64,000 nucleotides of DNA. Origin: Apostichopus japonicus. Lineage: Eukaryota; Echinodermata; Holothuroidea; Aspidochirotida; Stichopodidae. The stretch covers positions 6,415,501-6,479,500 of the forward strand of contig NC_092581.1 of the NCBI RefSeq assembly GCF_037975245.1, in the 5' to 3' direction. Shown piece after piece: positions 47,461-60,299 of this stretch; position 1 is the stretch's first letter; the number at the start of each line of letters is the position of its first letter. The notes beneath the pieces are model-generated. The model saw only the letters and a list, made by a program, of their open reading frames with translations, was not told where the DNA came from and ran no database searches. Made by a program: the position numbers and the translations under genes.

Positions 47461-49225
47461 CTATTAATTTAACGGCAAACAAGCAGATTGTGATAGCTGA
47501 GGGTCCTAGCTAACTCTGAAAAAACATGATGGGGATGAAAATTCATAAGATGGTGGGGTGAAAATCCCGTAGGGATTCGCTTTTCTTTTCTTTTTTCTTT
47601 TTCCTTTTTTTTAGCCCTATTTCGCGCTTCTACATCAGTCCTCGCTTTTGCTACCGTTTTTTTTACTCTCTTGTTCTCACGTTGTTTTCTTGATGACAAG
47701 ATATATTTTCGCCAAACTGTATGAAGTGAGCGTGACGCATTTGCGAGTTACCCAATGGTAATACCAGTGCCTAATACAGGACGATACCATGGTTACGTAC
47801 GGTTACCCAGTTTACCTAGCTACAGAGCCGTATATTGGCTCTGCCTAGCTACGTTTATACCTTTCATGCTTAAACCTCAGCAAATGCTTTATAGAGATTT
47901 TAGCTGCTGATAGAGTCGCCATGTAAGAGTGTTGACTTGTACTGCACATATTAAAGGCATTGAAGACTCGCTCCAAACGGCGTGCGGCCATCTGAAAAAG
48001 TTAACTTTCTGTTGCTTGCAAGTGACGTTTTGTTCGTGTCGCTACAAAATGCAGACAGTAATGAAACGTGATACCTTGTTATCTTTAGCTGAACCTGAGA
48101 TGTCCCTCGCCGTATCGTTTGTATACTGTGATGTTGGTATTGACCGTAGCTGTATATATTGACTCTACACTAGTGTCTAATTACCGACGGTAGCAAGCTG
48201 TGTGTGTATTTTCTGGGATCGATGGTGGTGTTTAACACTTCTGTTACACATCATTCGAAACTAGGCCAATTACCGGCATTAGACGTTTCTTTTTGCGCGA
48301 GTCTTCACACCCTTTAACCTATAAAGACATCCAAACCCGTCTTCGTCACCGTCCCTTCCTCGTTACCATTCAGCCTTTCAAAATGCAACACTTGTAAACA
48401 ACGTTGGCTGATCATAGATCAAAATTTGATATTTATAAAGATGATTCCAATATTTTGTATTAAACTAAATACACACTTCGTATGTGTGTGGAACATAGTC
48501 ATTGAAAGGGGGGGGGGGGTGGCTATACACGCATATACCGCAGTTTCAAAGGATCAATAAACACATCTAGTCATTTGCGGACTAAACTAATTCTTGTAGT
48601 TGACGAATTCCCGATCTCCGTGTTTCCCAAAATCTACTTGCATGAACTCATAACCCTTTGAATTCTGTTTCGGGTTCCGAATTACTGTGCTATTTCCAGC
48701 CATTCAGATCCCTAAATAAGATTAGTCACATGTAGTTAACGTGTTTGACTTAATATGTATTGTCCCTTCCTCGTTCAAAAAGGTCTTAAAATATGAATAG
48801 GAATTGTTTGTTGAAATATCAGGCTTAATCCCAGTTCATTATCGTCTGTATAGAATATAGTTATAAGGGAGACAACTTACAGAAAAAAACTCTCTTGCGA
48901 GCATAATCTTAAGCAACCTCAGTTTGTGAATAAGACGATTTCACGGAATCCTTTTTTCTTTTACTGCTTGCTTCGCAGTCATCGATAGTATCGGGGCATA
49001 AGCCTATTTATTGTACATTTACGACTCTTGTTAGGAAGTAACATTCTTGCTGCTTGCTGCAATGTAAACAAAGAAATTGAAGCGTGAGCCCTTTTTTTTA
49101 ATAAAGATCCGTTTTTCTAATTAGAGTAAATCAGTGTGAATAGAGATTTCGTCTAAGGCAGTGTCATTAACTCTTACCAATAGATTAAATCCAACCAACA
49201 ACACCAATTTAAGTTCATAGAAAGT
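47461..49225. other. no recognisable gene
   Basis: Intergenic. The Lys/Arg-rich minus-strand frame near 47469-47699 reflects a pyrimidine-rich tract, not a known protein. No exon, RNA gene or bounded element identified. Confidence 0.5.
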
Positions 49226-49228
49226 TAA

Positions 49229-49305
49229 CTCGTGAAATGGCTCAGATGGTGGAGCAGTGGACTGGTAACCTGATGAACTGAGTTCGACTCCATGGTTATA
49301 CACGT
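49229..49305 (+). repeat. tRNA-like (SINE head) sequence
   Basis: ATGGCTCAGATGGTGGAGCA resembles an A box and GAGTTCGACTCC a B box, spaced as in a tRNA-derived SINE. The acceptor stem does not pair well, so it is not a functional tRNA gene. The body beyond 49305 is undefined. Confidence 0.6.
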
Positions 49306-50541
49306 TCAAAATTTCTTTTTCTCTTTCAGTAATCGTCTAGGTGGCGTGCGTGAATCCTTGCCTTTGGCCAGAGGTGGGGACACTCAGTCTGCGATCGGTA
49401 TGCTTGCAGCCACCGTCCACTGAATACGTTGCCTGGTGAGGCGCTATTCTCATATAAGTAAATCTACGGTTGCCTTTAAAAGCCATATAATTATTTTATA
49501 TTAAAAAGCACCCTGTTTCAAACTAGCGCCATCGAATTCCTTTAAAGCCGATTTTTATCTTATCACTGAAGGTGGAATGAATTTTATTGCAATGGGTTAC
49601 TTGTGGTTAGCCAAGCAAAACATTCAAACAGTCATTCGGTTCACATGGGTTTGCAGGTAAACCAAAGTAGACCAGTTTTAATATGGTCCCATTATAAGCA
49701 ACAGTGTTGTAGCAAATTTTCAAACCGGATGGTAGGTAGTTTCCGGAACTTTTTTTGAGTTTCACGAAAAATATAGAACCCCTATTCTGTTTTGATAATT
49801 TCAGGAACAAAATTAAATTTGATATGCCGTGAACCGTTAAAAACCACTTCTCTCGGTCTAGCTAGGGTTGTATAGCACATTACATTTTGTTTTTGTTTTT
49901 GGAATGACCCTTTAAACAGTTGAGGTTCACTATAGTTAAAGTGACTGGACCTTTCAGTTTAGTACACAGCTCATCAGATTAGTTCCTCGGTTGCACTACT
50001 AAACCCAATAGGAGAAATTAAGATTCTACCGAGACATTACACAAACGGAGGGATTACGTGAGAAAGTATGAGCGGCTCTCGACTTCAGTGTATGATTACG
50101 GTTCGAAGGGTGAACATCTAATTTGGTGTTCCTCTTTAATGCAAGTTTACAGTGCTAAAGTTTGGTTCAAACTTAGTGCTGGGACTTGTGGCTTCAGTCA
50201 GTGTGTAATACTGCCTTGCTTCCGTTAGACTGTGTATGCAGCGTTGTTAACTTCATCCTAGGGATTCGTTCAATTTGGCGATTATATGATCTCAAATGAA
50301 ATGTTTATAATTCATTACAAATTTGTTAACAACGGATTGACATTAACTATAAGAACTACCATGAGGAGCCGACGTCACCATCAAGTTAGCCTAAACGAAT
50401 ATTCCAGAATTTAAGTATATTTAACGATACATACCTTGAAAAATACTGGAATAGCTACAGAAACATTATTGGACTCAAAGTTGTCTGTTTTCTTTGTATT
50501 ATAACATATCAAGACTAAAATTCTGCCTTATTGTATGTATA

Positions 50542-50765
50542 TTAGATCCTCCTGCAAGCAGGAACTCGCGAAGAAGCCGCATTGGCTTATCAAAGCCGCA
50601 AGCTGACCGAAGTCAGTCTCTTACATTCATATTTAACGTCCATGATTATGAATTGTTAATTGTCAACAACTCTGTAACTGGACGACATACATTAATCTGG
50701 GAGTGACTCGAACCGGGGACCTTATGATTGAAAGGCACCGGCGTTAACCACTGAGCTAACACTCC
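50542..50765 (-). repeat. tRNA-derived SINE, copy 1
   Basis: On the minus strand it starts GGAGTGTTAGCTCAGTGGTT (A box). GGTTCGAGTCACTCC (B box and acceptor end) follows, and then a body with AATTCATAATCATGGACGTT, CAGCTTGCGGCTTT and CGCGAGTTCCTGCTTGCAGG. A second copy in the other orientation is at 57017-57211. Pol III transcription is expected from the family, not shown here. Confidence 0.88.
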
Positions 50766-50906
50766 TTAAATTCATTATTTAATGAATTTTTCTCCTCCTT
50801 ATTTTTCTCCTCCTCCACTCCTTATTCATTATTTAATTATTTAAGTGAGTTATCAAATAACAGCAAAATCGATCTGTCGATAATTCTCCCATGATTGAAT
50901 ACCGGG

Positions 50907-51040
50907 GATACTTTTTAAGAAAAGTCACCCAGGAAAGAACCTGGGCACGAAAACCAAACTACCGAACGTCTGATCCGCTCTCAACCCCAGTCCCCTTGCA
51001 TCGATACTGTGACTGTGTGATCATCGCCAGGTGTATATCA
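50907..51040. repeat. dispersed repeat, uninterrupted copy 2
   Basis: Matches 42486-42622 (CCCAGGAAAGAACCTGGGCA, CGAAAACCAAACTACCGAAC, TCGATACTGTGACTGTGTGA) and continues through CAGGTGTATATCACC without the hAT found in copy 1. Confidence 0.85.
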
Positions 51041-51059
51041 CCATTCCCCTCGAAAGAGA

Positions 51060-52734
51060 ACAGATACTACACATGATCTTCGGGGATGTCTTCAACCCTT
51101 CGGTCTATCTGTTCGTTGTACACGTCTCAGGATAAAACTAGTTTGATCTCGGAAGAATATTATCCGATTCCTTGTTCTTTATTCTATTTGTTTTACAAGT
51201 CAATTGACTACATTCTGAAGAACAATGAACAGATGAAGAAAACTGCCATGACTGGAATACCAAGTAGTCCCCGTTATGTCCAACACGTAACACACTAATG
51301 GACTTTATCGATACTCATTGACGAGCCACATCTTCTTTATTCGAAACAAGTTTATAACAATACAGAGAGATTTATGCCATTCAATTGGTGCATTTGCTTT
51401 CATATTACTGAAATCTGTACTGCAAGACGTTTACGCTATGCGAGGAGTCCAGAATTCACAATGAAAGTTAAGCGTTTTAATCGGATTCCGGTAACACGTA
51501 TCAAGCATTCAATTGATGACTGTATAACGACGAAAAAACATTAAGCACATGGATATTAATATCCTCCTACTTGAGGTTCGTATGTGAGGCACATTTGCAT
51601 CCATTATTTTCATTTGCTGTAAAATAATCTTTGCTATCATTTTTTTCGCAATCTGGGAAATCAAACTCGACCACTTCGAGGGAACTTAAGGTCCCTGAAA
51701 AAGCACCGTGTATTGGTATCCCCTCGTTAGGACCAGGGACGATTATATAAGAAAACCCCTTTGACAGACAAAGGTGATAGCTTGAAGAAATCAAAATACT
51801 ACAGACCGATTCTCATTTGCATTGATTTTTATAGACTTATTACTGATTGCACTACTTATTCTCCTTTATAAAGTTGGCAATTTCTGAGCATGTACCTAAT
51901 AAGACATGTTTTCAATGTTTTCAGTGACAAGTGTAAATTCAGCTTGAAAATGAAAAAAAAAATGAAATGAAAAAAAAGAAGGATAGCTATAAGGGAATAG
52001 CCATGTTTGTACCTCCTGGCAACATTTTGTCATCATGACCTGACTAAATGACACACTCATGACACAAATTTCAATCCTGACATCTCCCAAATATTTCGAT
52101 TTATTCCTTTATAACGTTTTAAAAGTTCAACAGACTATTTTAATCTCAAAATATCAACTTTCTAGAAACCTCGGGATGATGACATATTTAGGTGGTACTC
52201 AATCAATTAGAGGGAGTGTATGAGGGTATACGAAATTTTTAAATAAACTGTTGAATGATTTTGGTGTTTTCCTCAAACTTTCGACCTTTTATAGAAAGTT
52301 TTAAGAATATGCCAAAATTTCCACGGACTTTGGTACATGGCAAAACACAAAATGATCATTTGACGGTTAGCTAGCTGTCAATTTCCTCGTAGAAATGAAA
52401 CCGGGCATTGCTTTTACGTCGGTATACCAATGTGCTATGCAGTAATACTTGTTACGTTGACTCGAATTTTCAATGATTACAGCAGCCTGGGTTATAATTA
52501 CACATGTTTAGACATGGCAAAACAAAAAGTATTAATGTTGTAGATCTGTTCTTTGGAGACTAGAACAGCAATCATAGGCCTAGTGGCGAGTGAAATTTGG
52601 CAAGTAGATTTTTAGTCACGGTCGCCAAATAGCGAGTACTTTTAAAAATATTTGTCGAGGCCTGAAAACCTCTAAGACATGATTTCTCATGGTAGAAAAC
52701 ATGGATACTTTTCATACATGGTATATGGTGTTGC
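51060..52734. other. no recognisable gene
   Basis: AT-rich intergenic sequence with only short frames and an A-rich tract (51954-51980). Nothing supports a gene or bounded element. Confidence 0.5.
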
Positions 52735-53097
52735 CATATTGACAGGGTTATAGCCACGCCGGCCGGCGGCGGCCGGTGGTAACCGCCACTCACGCCTGCC
52801 GGCCAGCATTGGAAGTGAATAAACAGTCCACTGGCCGGCACAAAAAAATAGTAAAATGTTTGTGAAATGCAACAAAAGTAACAAATTTATCTTTCCCTTG
52901 CCGTAAAACATGATAATAACGTCACCTTTTTCTGTTATTTACCAATTGTAAATCTGAAAAGTAGCAAAAATCACCCTTAAGCGGGCCCCTGGACCCCCGG
53001 CCGTGAGATGCGAGAGCTTCGTTCGCTACGCTCGCTACGCTTCGCAAATTTATTTAACCAGCACTCACAATCTCCTAGCTATAACCCTGCATATTGA
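52735..53097. mobile_element. hAT-like MITE, 347 bp
   Basis: Inverted repeat CAGGGTTATAGC (52743-52754) and GCTATAACCCTG (53078-53089) with a perfect 8-bp duplication CATATTGA at 52735-52742 and 53090-53097. GC-rich interior (CCGGCCGGCGGCGGCCGG) with no coding capacity. Confidence 0.94.
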
Positions 53098-54575
53098 GTA
53101 CAGGAATCTGTTGCTTGTGAGGTCAAATCTCAATGAGGTGACCAGAGGTCAAACTCTAAAACCCTTTACCTGATATTTAACGATGGGAATCGTGGATACT
53201 TCTCATACTTGTTTTGGTGGAGGTGTGTATTGCCACGCACTGCAGTATACTGACCTGTGTTTATCATGCATGCCATTGTGTAATTGTACCTCAAAATAGT
53301 GGTTCGGGCTATTTATATTGTAACAGCTACTTCTGGTTAACAATCAGAAGTGTAGTGCCTTGAAGTCATCGAAACCTCCATGCATTTTGCATTCTGGTTA
53401 GTTTAGTTTAAGGATTCTTTTTCCGATTTTACTCTTTCATTTTTCTGTCATTTTTGTCTTTCCTTGGGTAGATCACGTCCTATATATGTATCTATACGGC
53501 ACTTCGCATGCCCCGATGCCGTTACGCTTTATGTAATTTTCAATCAGAAGACTATCTGTACTTTCGGATGGTATTGGATCAAGGGGGACCCTATAGATGT
53601 AGTTACAGGTTTTCCGGGAAATATTATTATTTCCTATTTTCTGGAACTAATGGAAAGTTCATGGGAAACAATTGGAATATGCATGATAACTAAACCGAAA
53701 AACAAAACTGACACATATTTTCTGAATTTCAGGAACTGATGTAGCGACACGACCGTTAATATAACCATATATAAAGCATAGGCCGTACTCGTATCAATTT
53801 TTCTCATTAAATTGTTCACAAAAAAACGTTGCCAACGCCTCGAAACATTCGAAAAGTACATTAATTAAGTCATAAATGATACCATATGTCCATGATATTA
53901 ATTTCATATTTAAATATTACATTCTGACACATAAAGTACGAATTCGACGCTAAAACTCCGATTCACATGGACATTGTGGTCGCCTTTTTATAGTTCTATT
54001 TTATTTAAGCTTACTTTTACGTCACTTAAGTTGAATAACTAGTTTAATTTAAGCTTAAGTAGAATTCTATTTGATTTCAGGAGAATTCGGCTTCACTAAA
54101 GCTAATCAGTATTTCACTTTTGTAGAATGCATATTATCTGCTGTGAAAATGGCGTATCATTTCATTTAAGTATTAAAAAAAAAAGATTCGTATTGAATTA
54201 TTGTTTAGCTTAAGTGAGTTATTAACATTTTGCAAGAAACCTTGCCAATTACCGCGGTGCCGTTTGCAGATGATATAATTATTATTTGTACTGCTGTTGC
54301 AAAAATATCATCCTGACCAGCAGCGCCTATATACTAGTTAAATTTAAGGTCATTATTTATGATGTATAATGTGCTCTATATCCAAGGATAACTTACTGAT
54401 GTGTGTGATATTCAGTGATAGACTTCTTACATTCCATGTGATTATTTGCCATTTATTTGATACATTGATCATTAAAATTAAGCGTATATCAGTATTGCTC
54501 TCTGCTTTGTCGTATTTAGACCGATATAGTCAGACAACAGTCTTTTGTCAAGTTCAACATTAGGATACATTTGTG
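53098..54575. other. no recognisable gene
   Basis: AT-rich intergenic sequence. Repeated TTAAGTTTAAGC/AGCTTAAGT words around 54000-54220 hint at an old element, but no ends could be defined. Confidence 0.45.
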
Positions 54576-54621
54576 CAATAACAGGTGCGTATCCAGGGGG
54601 GGGCGTTGGGGGCGCGCGCCC

Positions 54622-54790
54622 CCCGGGTAAGAAAAAGAGAAGAGAAAAAAAGAGAAGAAAAAAGGAAAAGAGAGGGGAAAAAAGAGGAGGAGGAGAGGAA
54701 GGAAGGGAAAAGAAAAAGGAGAAAGAGAAAGAGAGAAAAAGGAGAAAAAGAGGGAGTAAAAGCAAAACGCGAAGACACCGGGAACAGAAA
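54622..54790. repeat. polypurine tract, about 170 bp
   Basis: Almost pure A/G on the plus strand (AAGAAAAAGAGAAGAGAAAA and onward). It yields Lys/Arg/Glu-only or Ser/Phe/Leu-only frames on the two strands that are not genes. It could form triplex or other non-B structure. Confidence 0.9.
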
Positions 54791-55641
54791 GAAGAACAGT
54801 GACATCAGTACAGCGCTGAAGGGTAGCCAGTGACGGATCAATGATTTCGTAAAAGTGTGACTCACCCTACCCCTTACACCGACAACTCCATTTTTTGACG
54901 TTTCCATTTTCCTCTCTCACTAATGATCTATATATATATACTATATGGTCTATCATGCATAACGCGTGTGTAGAATTGTGCTATGAAACCAACTGTGGCT
55001 GGTCTCGAACTCGACCGTGTCGTCGGGGAACATGACGCATTTTGGGAAAGGGGCGACCGCCCGCCCCCCCCCCATTCAGCATTTTTTTTTAAATGATATC
55101 GCTAAGTAATTTCAAAATAGAAAGTGCTTAGAGGCAACTTATAAGGCATGGGAAGTGTCATTTCCAGCGATCTGGGAGACATTTTCGGCCAAAATTTGCT
55201 TGTACGCTTCGCGCCAACCTATGGTGGCGCTATGCTTAGACAATTTGCCTACAGGCTTCGCCCCTCCCTTGGCAAATTCCTCGCTACGCGCCTGTTCGAA
55301 TTTGTAACGCAAACAGCAGATATAACATCATATCAGTGAGCATGAAAATGGCGTTCCAGGATGAAAAGCCTCAAAACTGTCCGACTTGCCTGAAAAAATA
55401 ACCAAAAGTTTTCGCGCGCTTCGCGCGCGTTCAACGTGTTCATGTCAATATCATAAAAGCAAGCATCGGTTATTACATCGCATGCCATCATGTACCGTAC
55501 GGTTCGTTCAAATTGCGCAGTATACCGCGAGATGCTAATGTAAACAACGACATGTCTCATGTAGATGTATAAAAAGCATGGAGGTCCAATTATGTCAAAA
55601 CTCTCTTTTACATTAGTAATGGCGAATTAGGGCCTGCACCC

Positions 55642-56036
55642 CCGCCGCGCAGTGGCGGAGGGTCCATATGGTCAGGGGGGCGGATGCCCCCCTGACGGAC
55701 TCAAATGGACTGCTGGCGCCTTTTTCAGCTCTTTACCACTTTTTACTTATTCTAGATTATTGACTTTTTTATTGCGCTCTCATCTACTTATTGACATTTG
55801 TCACATTTTGTTGGTGTAATTTGGCGATGACACCCTATTCTTCGTTTATCTGCAAATTAGCCAGGCCCTGAAAGGGTCATTTCCGGCGATCTAGGGATCG
55901 TATCTTTACTCAAAAATTTTCTGTACGCTACGCGACAACCAGTGGTGGCGCTCCGCTTAGATAGTGTCGAAAGCGCCCCTTCAGACCATTCTCGCCACTC
56001 CTGACCAATACCCCTAGCTCCGCCACTGCCGCCGCG
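55642..56036. mobile_element. hAT-like MITE, 379 bp
   Basis: Inverted repeat CAGTGGCGGAG (55650-55660) and CTCCGCCACTG (56018-56028) with a perfect 8-bp duplication CCGCCGCG at 55642-55649 and 56029-56036. It carries the shared block GGTGGCGCTCCGCTTAGATA near its right end. Confidence 0.93.
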
Positions 56037-57016
56037 CCTCCTACGCCTATGTGTGTAGTGTTCGGTTGAAGGAAATATCTGCTATTTTTTCATTTCCTTC
56101 AACCAAGTTTTATAATAGCCGTTATAACAGGTTTTAATATTTCTACACCAATAAATTAACTGTGTCTGAATTTTCGAAAATTCCTGACCAACATTCTACA
56201 TCACACTTCCCTCTACTCGTGCAATTTTGACCGGTCTGTTAGGGGTTGAAGGAAGTTTTTTCTATATTGGTTGTCCATAGATGAAATTTTGTACAACATT
56301 ATGGGTATGTTTTCAAGTGAGTTTATTCACGAGAAATGTGAATTTTCAAATTCTGAACAAATATGGGGCTTAAAACCTTGAAAAGTGGGGCTGACGGGTA
56401 TTGTGGGCCGGGACGTAGAATCACCTACAAAAGCAAAGACCCACAGGAGATGCGATCAGGTCGAACATGATGTGTGCCGGGTTGACAATCTTCAAAAAGG
56501 TTATGGATGGAAAAAAAACTATTAGGAAATACTTGGTTCTCAGGCAAAAAGTGTACATCTGGTTGGTCATTTCAAGCCCGAGAAGTGCCGTTTCCGGTGA
56601 TCTGGGGGGTTTCAAAACAAGAAATTTTCTTGTACGCTGCGCGCCAACCGATGGTGGCGCTCCGCTTAGATAGTAATTCGCGCCCCCCGGGTTTGAAAAT
56701 CCTGGATACGCGCCTGAATAATCATCCACTCGGACAACCACTATACATGCGGTCAGGACTATTTTACCTTCCCATCCACTTGTTAGTACTACCAGTAGGT
56801 CAGACAAAGTTTTGCCATCTATTTCAAATTATTCCAGAGAATTTGTCGTCATTTCTTTTCGAATTTACTACCTTTGAAATGTTCTTATGGACAGGCGGAG
56901 TAGACAAGGGCTAATAACACGCAAAGTGTCACCAACTTGAAGTTTCGTAATGCAGCACGGAGTAAAACAGATCAATGGTGATGCCGCCTACAAATAACGA
57001 CGAATTTAAGGTCATA

Positions 57017-57211
57017 AGGTCGAATCATAAGGTCCCGAGTTCGAGTCACTCCGAGATTAATGTATGCCGTCCAGATACAGAGTTGTTTACAATTGACAAT
57101 TCATAATCATGGACGTTAATATATATGAATCTAAGAGACTGACTTGGGTCAGCTTGCGGCTTTAAAGCCAATGAGGCTTCTTCGCGAGTTCCTGCTTGCA
57201 GGGGGATCTAA
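57017..57211 (+). repeat. tRNA-derived SINE, copy 2 (5' part degraded)
   Basis: Shares AAGGTCCCGAGTTCGAGTCA (B box) and the whole body of the copy at 50542-50765 in opposite orientation, ending CCTGCTTGCAGGGGGATCT. The A-box half is diverged. Confidence 0.87.
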
Positions 57212-57263
57212 AACAATCTATACAATTTCGAATGTGCGCAGTTGACACACTAACGTCGTTTTA

Positions 57264-59229
57264 TACGGAGTGCCAATTGTTTCTAAACATGTCCAACTGA
57301 AATCGATATGTCCACACTGAAATGGACATGTACAAACTGAAATCGACATGTCCAAACTGAAATGGGCATGTCCAAACTGAAATGGACATTTCCACACTGA
57401 AATCGACATGTCCATATTGATGGCGGTTTGTCCATATTGATGTCGGTATGTTATTGCCGAAATTAAAATCATCATGTCCAAACTGGTATCAATATACCGA
57501 AAATAAAATTGACGTATTGAAACTGAAAACAATATAGCCAAAACAAGAACGCATAACTCAAAATGACACCACGTTCACTGCTAGCTTCAAGTTCTGTTTT
57601 GATACCAATTTACTGCGTATAAGTCACATAACTCTGATCTTGCCCAAGTCCCTTGTGGTGTACCACAGGGATCTATCCTGGGACCTCTGTTATTCATTAT
57701 TTATGTAAACGACATATGTCAAGTGTCCAACATTGCAAAAGTTACTTTGTTTGCTGATGACACCACTATTTTTTTTGACTCTGACAACATTAGCATCCTA
57801 CCTATTACTGTATCTAATGAACTAGAAAAGTTTAGTAACTGGTTTCGGTCAAACAAGCTTTCTATCAATGTCAACAAGACACACTACATTGTTTTTAATT
57901 CCTCCAACAACCCTCCTCAAGTTCACAACATTAATATGAATGGTACACCAATTAACAATGTTGACTACATAAAATGTTTAGGTGTATATATTGATTCAAA
58001 ACTAAGTTGGCAACAACATATTTCAGCAATCTGTTCTAAGGTCGCAAGGAACATTGGTATACTCGCTATAATAAAACATTTCCTACCGACACACATTCTA
58101 AGAATGATTTATAATACGCTCATTCTACCTCATCTGTCCTACTGTTCTATTATTTGGTCTGGTGCTAACATAACTTGTCTTGACCGTCTCAATAAACTAC
58201 AAAAAGGCGCAATACGTAACATAACACATGCTGCATTTCGTCAGCATACTAGTCCATTGTTTAAAGGTCAAAACCTGCTGAAATTAAATGATATTATAAG
58301 GCTACAACTTGCTGTATTTACGTATAAAGCATGGCATGGGCTACTTCCGGGTTCCTTTCATAATTTCTATACAATTAATGTAGAATTATACAATTATAAT
58401 ACCCGAAATAGACAAAATGCTCATTGCAACTTCTATCATACGAAATTAGGTACACGCAGCTTTCGCAACCGTGCAACTAAGTTATGGAACTCATTAAGCA
58501 ATACCGTTAAATCTAAGGCTACAAAGAATTCATTTAAGAAATGTTTAAAAAAAGAATTGATATCATCATATTAAATTATGTAAATGAGTTATTTACTTCA
58601 GCAGTTTCTGTACATAATGTAACAAACATTCAATTTGTATTTATTAATTAATTTTTTTTTCTTTAGGGAGTCTTCCACTTTGTTAAGCTTTTAAGCTTTA
58701 TGGAAGACTTCCCTCCGCTTTGTACTTCTGTGGAAAAACAAATAAATAAATAAAATAAATAAATAAAATGGTTCACGAATAACAAGTAAGATAGGGGGCC
58801 TAAATGGAGCTCGGCCCTATGCTATGTTACGTACGTACGTCCGTGCCGTGCAGAAATATTTGCGCCCGGGTGCAAATTGCCATGAGAACAGACGTGTTTG
58901 GATACCTCGATTTATGTTTGGACACGCTGCTATCGAGTTGGAGTTTCGAAACAAATGGCACGCCAGGCTAGCGCGGAGTGGATTATACAGGAGATGTAGA
59001 AACCAGAAAGCATCGCCGTTATGTTTTTAAAGTTCGTTGTCAATCTCGACATTTCGCTTTCACTTTTTGGACAAGCCGATTATCGCTTTGAACATGTCGA
59101 TTTCGCTTGAACATATTGATTACACTTTGAACGTGTCCATTTCAGTTTGGACTTGTTGATTTCAGTTTGGAAATGTCGATTTCACTTTGGACATGTCGAT
59201 TTCAGTTTTGAAACAATTGGCACTCCGTA
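57264..59229. mobile_element. TA-flanked inverted-repeat element with a LINE inside
   Basis: Outer ends CGGAGTGCCAATTGTTTC (57266) and its inverse GAAACAATTGGCACTCCG (to 59227), flanked by TA on both sides. The subterminal regions are tandem 18-20-bp units (GACATGTCCAAACTGAAAT and the inverse) on each arm, about 270 bp left and 170 bp right. The TA duplication suggests a Tc1/mariner-type or MITE origin. The centre is occupied by a truncated LINE. Confidence 0.85.
57603..58574 (+). pseudogene. 5'-truncated non-LTR retrotransposon (reverse transcriptase C-terminal part)
   Basis: Open frame of 323 codons. It contains CGVPQGSILGPLLFIIYVND, KVTLFADDTTIFF (FADD catalytic motif), NWFRSNKLSINVNKT and KCLGVYIDSKLSW, all typical of CR1/L2/Jockey-type reverse transcriptases, plus the usual C-terminal extension ending KCLKKELISSY. 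The first part of the RT and the endonuclease are missing, as in an incomplete insertion. A short 3' UTR with a hairpin (GGAGTCTTCCAC / TGGAAGACTTCCC) and an AAATA-type tail runs to about 58769. The frame is intact, so the insertion is young. Confidence 0.93.
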
Positions 59230-59266
59230 GTTTTAAGGAACGTGTAACTCAGAAACAGCGGACAGA

Positions 59267-60291
59267 TATGGCAAGCCACATGTGCAATAATTCGATAAAG
59301 CGAGTTTATCGCCGTTAAACTCTGTTTTTCGATCGATAAACTGAATTTATCGACTGGATAACCGTGTTTTTTGCGATAAACTCAGTTTATCGAGCGAAAA
59401 GCAGAGTTGTTAAAAAAGTGAGGTCTCTAAATCGATAATCTAAGCTTTTCGAGTAGAATGATAAACAAAGTTTATCAGATTTTCTTGAGGAACTATGCTT
59501 TTCGATCGAAAAACATAGGCTAGTTCCAATTCGAATTATTGCACATGTGGCCTGCCATATCCAATTCGATAAACCGAGTTTATCGCCGTTAAACTCTGTT
59601 TTTCGATCGATAAACTGAATTTATCGACTGGATAACCGTGTTTTTTGCGATAAACTCAGTTTATCGAGCGAAAAGCAGAGTTGTTAAAAAAGTGAGGTCT
59701 CTAAATCGATAATCTAAGCTTTTCGAGTAGAATGATAAACTCAGTTTATCAGATTTTCTTGAGGAACTATGCTTTTCGATCGAAAAACATAGTTCCAATT
59801 CGAATTATTGCACATGTGGCCTGCCATATCCAATTCGATAAACCGAGTTTATCGCCGTTAAACTCTGTTTTTCGATCGATTAACTCAGTTTATCGATCGA
59901 AAAACAGTGTAAACGGCGATGAACTCGGTTTATCGAATTATTGCCCATGTGGCGTACCATACTATCGAACAACTGTTTTTTCAGTCAATAAACTGAGTTA
60001 ATCGAAATCTTGGGGGCTAAAATATCGAAGAAACAGAGTTAATCGAATTGATAAACAGAGATTATCGATAAACTTAGTTTATAAAGCGAAAAACATGGTT
60101 CCCATTTGATAAACTCGGTTTATCGCCGATAATCTTAGTTTATCGAGGTAACCCTGCTTTTCGCTCGATAAACTGAGTTTATCGCGAAAAACACGGTTAT
60201 CCATTCGATAAACTGAGTTAATCGATCGAAAAACAGAGTTTAACGGCGATAAACTCGGTTTATCGAATTATTGCACATATGGCTTGCCATA
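59267..60291. mobile_element. TA-flanked foldback element made of short palindromes
   Basis: Ends TGGCAAGCCACATGTGCAAT (59269) and the inverse ATTGCACATATGGCTTGCCA (to 60289), flanked by TA. Inside, palindromic words such as CGATAAACTCGGTTTATCG, TTTTCGATCGAAAA and CGATAAACTGAGTTTATCG recur dozens of times. A block of about 270 bp is directly repeated (from about 59291 and about 59563), and inverted versions follow. No protein. Confidence 0.88.
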
Positions 60292-60299
60292 GACAAATC

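Larger units (their letters stand above)
54582..56716. mobile_element. cluster of hAT-type element pieces
   Basis: Starts CAGGTGCGTATCCAGGGGGG and ends CCTGGATACGCGCCTG, an inverted pair typical of hAT families, but the flanks (TGCAATAA and AATAATCA) do not duplicate. It may be several nested or truncated copies; another end of this type (CTACGCGCCTG) is at 55284-55294. Three copies of the shared GGTGGCGCTCCGCTTAGATA block occur (about 55220, 55945, 56650). A complete smaller element lies inside at 55650-56028. Confidence 0.6.

Noticed and set aside
50690-50765. Functional tRNA gene on the minus strand
   Set aside because: A and B boxes are present, but the anticodon arm has an irregular loop and the unit continues into a SINE body that recurs at 57017-57211.
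54545-54907. Lys/Arg-rich (plus) and Phe/Ser/Leu-rich (minus) frames of 82-115 codons
   Set aside because: Translation of the polypurine tract inside a transposon cluster; compositional artefact.
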